Assembly (NCBI GenBank): GCA_022009795.1
Contig: CP091724.1
Location: 1,215,501-1,279,500, forward strand
Direction: 5' to 3'
Length of the DNA: 64,000 nucleotides
DNA from: Anaerotruncus sp.
GTDB taxonomy: Bacteria; Bacillota; Clostridia; Oscillospirales; Acutalibacteraceae
Part shown: positions 59,258 to 64,000 of the stretch, piece by piece
Layout: each line of letters starts with the position of its first letter
Numbering within the stretch: the stretch's first letter is position 1
Program-made: the position numbers and the translations under genes
The notes under the pieces: generated by a model
What the model was told of the DNA's origin: nothing
Databases searched by the model: none
What the model saw: only the letters and a program-made list of their open reading frames with translations

Positions 59258-59524
59258 GGCAACTGATTTTGGTGGTGGCGCTGGACGAACCTACGGCGGC
59301 GCTGGATCCGATTGCGGAGAACGAGATTTACAGCCGTTTCAATTCCTTTGAGCAAACGCGACGGCCATTTACATTTCGCATCGGCTGTCCAGCTGCGTCT
59401 TTTACGATACCATCGCCGTGTTTGATCACGCAAGGCTGGTGGAAAGCGGCACGCATACAGCGCTTTTGGCTGCCGACGGCCAATATGCAGCGCTGTGGAA
59501 CGCGCAGGCAAAGTATTATGAGTA
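59258..59524 (+). pseudogene. C-terminal fragment of an ABC transporter ATPase
   Basis: Two frames hold the end of an exporter ATPase: LDEPTAALDPIAENEIYSRF, then IYISHRLSSCVFYDTIAVFD and ARLVESGTHTALLAADGQYA...AKYYE. The upstream Walker A part is missing, with no start and a frameshift. The DNA is GC-richer than its surroundings. It is a relic of a deleted or transferred transporter. 59050-59250 shows no gene. Confidence 0.75.
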
Positions 59525-59751
59525 GCCTGCAGCAGCACAATAATGCCGCTCCCGGCGAAAAAGAAAAAAATGAAGGAAAAAAAGCAAAAAAAGCGGCAGC
59601 GGTTTTATTGACATCCGTCCAAAAATGTGATTTGATATACACAGAGCGCTTTTGTATTGTAAAGACAGTCGGGGCGCGCACAAAACAGCTTCAGATTGCA
59701 AAATGACATTTTGCGACCATGTTATGCTTTTGACGGCAGGAGGAGATTTTT

Positions 59752-60723
59752 ATGAATAGAAAGAATGTAGGTATAGCTTTCGGCGCGCTTTGTGGGCTGG
59801 CAGCTTTAACTGCAACGGCAGCGGAAATATTCTATGATATCTCAATCAACACGAAATCGCCTATCCATATGAGCAAACTCAACAACTTGGTTCAAAAAGC
59901 CACGAATACTGCCGGCAATGAAGAGGAAGCAAGTGCAAAATACAGCGGTATGACAGGCACGCCGGAAATTAAAGAATGGTATGCTACACACGGAGAGGAT
60001 GTGTATATTCTGTCTGATTCGCTGCGCCTGCACGGAAAACGGTTCAAAAATACCGGCACAAAATATGTTCTCGTATGCCACGGCTACACAAGCAAGGCCA
60101 AGCATATGGCCGGATTTGTTCATAAATTTTACACGCTTGGTTATAATGTTTTGGCAGTAGATGCAAGAGCCCACGGCGACAGCGAGGGAACAAAAATCGG
60201 TATGGGCTGGCCGGAGCGTATGGATATTATAAAGTGGATAAACCTGATCCTTTCATGGGAGCCGAACGCCCGGATCGTTCTACACGGTGTATCCATGGGG
60301 GCGGCAACGGTTTTGATGGCGTCAGGTGAAGATTTACCCGGAAATGTGAAGGCTGTTATTGCAGATTGCGGCTACACGTCGGAATGGGATGAGTTCCAAC
60401 GGGAGGCGGATACCCTGCATATTCCGTGGTTCCCTGTGCTCAACGCCACATCGGTGTTGTCCAAGGTGCGTGACGGGTATGATTTTAAGCAGGCCAGCGC
60501 CCTTGCGCAGGTGAAAAAGAGCCGCATACCAACGCTGTTTATTCACGGCTCGTCGGATGAGCTTGTGCCGTACAGTATGCTGGGCGAATTGTATGCGGCT
60601 GCAGCCTGCGAAAAAGAGGAACTTACCGTAGAAGGCGCAGGCCATGCGCTCTCGTCTTCTGTTGCGCCCACGCTGTATTGGCGTACAGTCGAGGATTTTA
60701 TCGCAAAGTATTTAGATAGGTAA
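59752..60723 (+). CDS. Membrane-anchored alpha/beta-hydrolase
   Basis: The 323 residues have an N-terminal hydrophobic anchor (GIAFGALCGLAALTATAAEIFY). The hydrolase fold follows: YVLVCHGYTSKAKHMAGF (oxyanion HG), VDARAHGDSEGT, nucleophile GVSMGAATVLM (GxSxG, Ser near 183), acid in HGSSDELVPY, and His in GAGHALSS. AGGAGG precedes ATG 59752. It is probably an esterase or peptidase-like enzyme facing outside. It stands alone, followed by a terminator. Confidence 0.88.
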   Translation: MNRKNVGIAFGALCGLAALTATAAEIFYDISINTKSPIHMSKLNNLVQKATNTAGNEEEASAKYSGMTGTPEIKEWYATHGEDVYILSDSLRLHGKRFKNTGTKYVLVCHGYTSKAKHMAGFVHKFYTLGYNVLAVDARAHGDSEGTKIGMGWPERMDIIKWINLILSWEPNARIVLHGVSMGAATVLMASGEDLPGNVKAVIADCGYTSEWDEFQREADTLHIPWFPVLNATSVLSKVRDGYDFKQASALAQVKKSRIPTLFIHGSSDELVPYSMLGELYAAAACEKEELTVEGAGHALSSSVAPTLYWRTVEDFIAKYLDR

Positions 60724-60855
60724 GCTGAATTTATTTGCCATTTATGCGGAAATGTGTAAATATAAACGCCCGGGAGAAGCGGTTCGTTATGGAGGATGCG
60801 CCGGCGTTTGGCGTTAGGATCGTCGCCGATTTGACAGGTAAATAGGACTCTACGC

Positions 60856-60884
60856 AGCGGCGCACCAAACGGTGCGTCGCTTTT
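60856..60884 (+). terminator. Terminator after the hydrolase
   Basis: AGCGGCGCACC/GGTGCGTCGCT with loop AAAC ends in TTTT. Confidence 0.85.
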
Positions 60885-60950
60885 GCATCCTGTGTGCTAA
60901 TGCTGTGTTGCAAAAGACGGTCGGGTGTGGTACACTTGTATTAGAATTCT

Positions 60951-61631
60951 ATGCATTTTTGCAAAAAGGGGAGGGTGCCTGTGTACGAGAACAAGCACAG
61001 ACCAATCACTGATGAAGAACGCCGAATGATACTTGAAACCATACCAAAACACTATGCCGGAACAATGGTGCTTACGATGTTATGCTGCGGACTTCGACCG
61101 ATAGAAATCCGAAGAATGAAGTGGGATTGGATAGATTTTGAAAACACAATTCTGACAGTCGGCAAATCCAAAACGGAAGCAGGAACAGGACGAAAGATAC
61201 CAATTCCGCCTGTACTTTTAGATGCATTAAAGGAACATAAAGCAAAAGAACTCAACACCGAATATGTATTCGTAAAGTACGAAAAGCACACACGCATGGA
61301 TGACAATGCCTTCTATCAAAGCTGGAAAAACTTCGTAAAAGAAATGGACTTAGCAAACGGAGCTCACTTATACCGCAATCAAGTAAAGAACTCAATCATA
61401 GCACCTGACTTCGAGCCATACCTACTTCGACACACTTTCTGCACCGATTGTCAAGCAGCCGGAGTACCAATCAATGTGGCAAAAGAATGGATGGGGCACT
61501 CAGATATATCGGTAACCGCAAAAATCTACACGCATATGGTAGATGAAGTATTCGAGCAGAACCGAATGAGAATGGCTCAATATGCAGTAACCAAATCTCA
61601 ACAAGTTGAAAGCCCAACCGCAACAAACTGA
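60951..61631 (+). pseudogene. Truncated second copy of the tyrosine integrase
   Basis: From VYENKHRPIT onward it is almost identical to 27146-27740 of the integrase (about five differences in the first 190 residues), with all catalytic residues. The core-binding domain is absent, and unrelated codons (MHFCKKGRVP) precede the junction at about 60980. The C-terminal ~20 residues differ. It probably arose by duplication or recombination between related elements and should not be a functional recombinase alone. Confidence 0.85.
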
Positions 61632-61644
61632 TGTAAAAAAAGAA

Positions 61645-61677
61645 AAGGATAGTCGAGAAACAAACTCGGCTATCCTT
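61645..61677. terminator. Hairpin between the integrase copy and the SLOG gene
   Basis: AAGGATAGTCGAG/CTCGGCTATCCTT has a 13-bp stem with one mismatch. It is shared by two convergent genes. Confidence 0.6.
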
Positions 61678-62168
61678 CAATTTCTTCAACAACATTTATT
61701 AAATAAAGACCCTTTTGTTTTGCATAATCAACAGTGTATGCCGTGCCGCCCTCGTGCTTTGTAAGAAAGCAAATACAAGCAGAACTACAATCAACGAGGT
61801 GTCTGTTTCTTTTTTTGCATACATCCGTTATAGTAATGCGGAGCAAGAACCTTCACCTTGTCTGCTCTCAATTTAATATCATTATACACATCAATATCTT
61901 GTTGCTTCCAATATTTCGTTTGATTTTCACATGGCAACACTAAGATGAGTTTAACTTCGGGATGAGTTTCTTTTACAGACAAAACAGCCTGTGCAGCAAG
62001 AGTATCAAACCCCAAAGCACCGCCTGTGCCGAAGTATTTGAAACCTTTAGAAACAAGCAGGGTAACGACAGCCTTCATCTGTTCAAAGACCGTGTCGGGC
62101 GCATATGTGGCAATGTTGCGATGCCCTGTAAAACAACATGTTTGGCTTTTATAATCCATTGAAATCAC
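61670..62168 (-). CDS. SLOG-family (DUF1273/YpsA-like) protein; frame disrupted once
   Basis: The product is a Rossmann-like SLOG fold: CCFTGHRNIATYA, GFKYFGTGGALGFDTLAAQAVL, KLILVLPCENQTKYW, KVLAPHYYNGCM. After one A is removed near 61813 it continues NRHLVDCSSACICFLTKHEGGTAYTVDYAKQKG. SLOG proteins bind nucleotides or ADP-ribose-like ligands and appear in conflict systems. The gene lies downstream of a promoter-terminator ncRNA unit on the same strand. Confidence 0.85.
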
Positions 62169-62179
62169 CGCAGAAAAGC

Positions 62180-62355
62180 AAAAAGAGCGTAGCCGAAGCT
62201 ACGCCCAAAAAACACTTGCTTCAAACTTTCTGCGACGAAAATTTCATAGTCTGGAAAACCCAAGCGTATGACAAAGAAGCGTGTGTTTTTATCAAAAGAT
62301 AAAAAGCCACGCTCGGGTTTTCAAAACTAAAAAATACTATAAAATTTTCGTCGCA
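62180..62355 (-). ncRNA. Candidate structured ncRNA with own promoter and UUCG terminator
   Basis: On the minus strand a transcript starting near 62355 would fold as a rod. The closing stem pairs 62336-62355 with 62231-62250 (about 19 bp, one mismatch). An asymmetric bulge follows, then a 14-bp stem (62309-62322 with 62254-62267) and an apical hairpin TTTTTATC/GATAAAAA. It ends in GCGTAGC-TTCG-GCTACGC followed by TCTTTTT. No open frame explains it. A 6S-like class is possible but unproven. Confidence 0.6.
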
Positions 62356-62360
62356 AAATG

Positions 62361-62390
62361 ATTATACCATTAAAGGTATCTGCAAGTCAA
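62361..62390 (-). promoter_or_regulatory. Promoter of the candidate ncRNA
   Basis: On the minus strand TTGACT (62385-62390) and a perfect TATAAT (62361-62366) are 18 bp apart, placing the start at the beginning of the rod stem. Confidence 0.75.
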
Positions 62391-62515
62391 ATGGATTATT
62401 AAAAAACAAATCGCCCTCACTCAGTTATAGAGCGAGAGCAATAAACTTGGTCTTCTTTAATCCCTCATTATTTTTTTGGAAAAGTCTCTCAAATTTTTTT
62501 GCCTCATTGAACAAC

Positions 62516-62548
62516 AAAAAAAGGCTCGATTTCTCAAGCCTTTTTTTC
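62516..62548 (-). terminator. Terminator after the minus-strand hydrolase
   Basis: AAAAAGGCTCGA...TCAAGCCTTTTT folds into a stem with T-runs on both ends. 62400-62515 holds another relic of the dispersed repeat (AAAAGTCTCTCAAATTTTTT). Confidence 0.7.
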
Positions 62549-62648
62549 TATAATGCAGATTATTGTTACAAACTATATATTTCCTATTTGTCCATATGTT
62601 ATCAAATGAAAATTATTCGTGTTTTGCGGCGAATTCTTTTTAATAATT

Positions 62649-63419
62649 TCATTGCAATGACATCATGCTTTTTTTCAAAAACATATGCCCTCCGCCATCT
62701 ATAAAAATGCAGTTGCACCCGTTTGGACTCTTGCATTCCGATCGGCATCGTACTTTTATATGCTTCTGCCGCACGGTTGGCATAAGAAACATTTACGATT
62801 TTATCCTTTGTACCATGCACGATGCACACCCTGCCGGCGTAGTTCTTAATTTCTGCAAAGGCATCCATTTGCATGACATCCATTGCATAGCAACGCCCCA
62901 ATTTCATCGGTCCGCAGTGGAAAGTATCGGGAACATTTTGCGGATCAAATCTTGCCATCATCATTTTTCCGGCTCTGGCGTTATCCGGGATACACAATGC
63001 CGGATAAAACAGGACAAGTTTTTCTATCGGAAAGTTGTTTTTTGCTGCCACCAAAGCAGACACAAAACCGCCCTGACTGCATCCCATCAATAAAATTTTT
63101 TCGGGATCTGTATAGGAAAGATTTCTAACATATTCAATGACCGCTTCCAAATCTTGGGTTTCTGTCAGAACAGACATCTCTGTAGTTTTTTTCCGTCACT
63201 TTTTCCATTCATAACAGAACCGCCACAAAAATCAAATGTAAATGCAGCATATCCCATTTCAGCCAAAAAAGCCGCATAATGTTTCACACTGTCTTGCCAT
63301 GCCATAAATCCGTGACATACGATTGCAATTGGAAGATGATCTCCTTTTGGACGGTACATTGTTCCACGAATCGTCAATCCATCTCTTTTTGCATTCAAAG
63401 GTGCTTTCTGTAATTCCAT
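62649..63419 (-). CDS. Alpha/beta-hydrolase (esterase-like); frame disrupted twice
   Basis: Start: MELQKAPLNAKRDGLTIRGTMYRPKG, IAIVCHGFMAWQDSVKHYAAFLAEMGYAAFTFDFCGGS. After a break at an A-run near 63190: ETQDLEAVIEYV, LLMGCSQGGFVSALVA (GxSxG nucleophile), CIVHGTKDKIVNVSYA (acid). After a second break near 62705 it ends LHFIDGGGHMFLKKSMMSLQ, with the catalytic His. Order and spacing match the feruloyl-esterase-like S9-type family. It is probably cytoplasmic, since no signal peptide is visible. Confidence 0.85.
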
Positions 63420-63595
63420 CTGACAAAAACAGGTTTCTTAAAAAAACATAATTTTTTTCTCCAAATTCAGTGGTATTTTGTTTTTTTGTTGCATCGGCTG
63501 TATTATTAACACTGATTTTGTGTAAATATTTTAGCCGTTAGCTATTTTGCTTGTTATAATCATTAAACACGGAAAACACAAAGGAGCATTCTTTT

Positions 63596-63652
63596 ATGAT
63601 CGACATATTGTTCTTTGGTTTACTGTTAACTCACACTGTCATAGTACAATAA
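63596..63652 (+). pseudogene. 18-codon truncated reading frame
   Basis: AAAGGAG and a TATAAT (63555) precede MIDILFFGLLLTHTVIVQ and a stop. The frame is cut where the minus-strand methylase remnant begins, so it is the start of a gene lost by rearrangement. Confidence 0.4.
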
Positions 63653-63807
63653 TGCCATTACTTTGTCAAGAACTGAAATCATACCTTGTGCTTGAAGTTC
63701 CTCAGCCTTTTTAACAACGGCTTCTTTGGTAGGGTAGGGGCAAGAATATCATCAAAGCGTTTAAGTACGGTCATCGGCAAAATAACTTTCTCTTTGGCGT
63801 TTTCCAT
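63640..63807 (-). pseudogene. Remnant of a type I restriction methylase (HsdM) N-terminus
   Basis: From ATG 63807 it reads MENAKEKVILPMTVLKRFDDILAPTL, the start of HsdM's N-terminal helical domain. After frame changes, KKAEELQAQGMISVLDKVMA follows, then it stops abruptly. No catalytic NPPY part is present. It marks a deleted restriction system. Confidence 0.55.
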
Positions 63808-63854
63808 TATCCATAAATCTGATAGTGTTGGTTTTGTTTTGGATTAAAATATAT

Positions 63855-63887
63855 AAAAACTGCTTACTCAATGAGTAGGCAGTTTTT
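63855..63887. terminator. Palindromic hairpin near the right edge
   Basis: AAAAACTGCTTACTCA pairs with TGAGTAGGCAGTTTTT (one wobble). 63900-64000 shows no supportable gene. Confidence 0.6.
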
Positions 63888-64000
63888 GCATAGAACTGTA
63901 AAATGTGTTGAATGTTATAAACTTCAAATCGTCTTGGAAAACATTTTTTATTTATCAAATGATGTGTAATCCTCGGCAACATCGTTTTTTTAACATCTTC

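Overview
The window looks like a low-to-mid-GC gut Firmicute (class Clostridia, Ruminococcus/Oscillospiraceae-like). The evidence is AGGAGG ribosome sites, frequent TTG starts, SPLTG-type wall-anchor signals, ECF and NEAT transport genes, and a siphovirus prophage of Clostridia type. No species marker is present, so this is inference.

Layout. 1-15.8 kb is the right part of a temperate siphophage. It holds tape measure, distal tail, tail endopeptidase, DUF859 fibre and a BppU/DUF6273 receptor-binding protein, then a complete diversity-generating retroelement (DGR: variable repeat, Avd, template repeat, reverse transcriptase). The lysis genes follow (holin, amidase), then a gp10-like gene, a HIRAN-like gene, HicAB and an IS30 transposase. 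15.8-22.3 kb is host-type: a secreted DUF6273 protein, a TetR regulator and two wall-anchored FIVAR-repeat proteins. 22.7-26.4 kb carries a sirtuin (SirTM-like)/zinc-macrodomain ADP-ribosylation locus with a PNPOx-ferredoxin gene, a SnoaL gene and an HxlR regulator. 26.9-40.3 kb is an integrase-associated defence island: two unrecognised overlapping genes (one large membrane protein), a Wadjet jetABCD operon, a small unknown gene and an AAA/DUF4143 ATPase.

41-58.4 kb is a set of four transcription units: DUF6110 plus P-type ATPase; a heterodimeric ABC exporter; alpha/beta hydrolase-methyltransferase-ATC hydrolase; and NEAT-ECF(S,T,AA)-ABC-ABC-nitrous-oxide-stimulated protein. All share one operator palindrome, RGTTAGC-N4-RCTAACY (five sites), around a TetR gene. 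I infer one regulon for heme, metal or metallophore handling. 58.7-64 kb holds an HTH gene, pseudogene fragments, two hydrolases, a second truncated copy of the integrase, a SLOG protein preceded by an apparently independent structured ncRNA, and a type I methylase remnant.

Many genes, mostly AT-rich ones in 22-63 kb, are broken by single-base indels. Nearly all sit in homopolymers, most often one base too many in runs of four or more. I treat these as probable assembly or sequencing artefacts, and give the span the gene would have if they were corrected.
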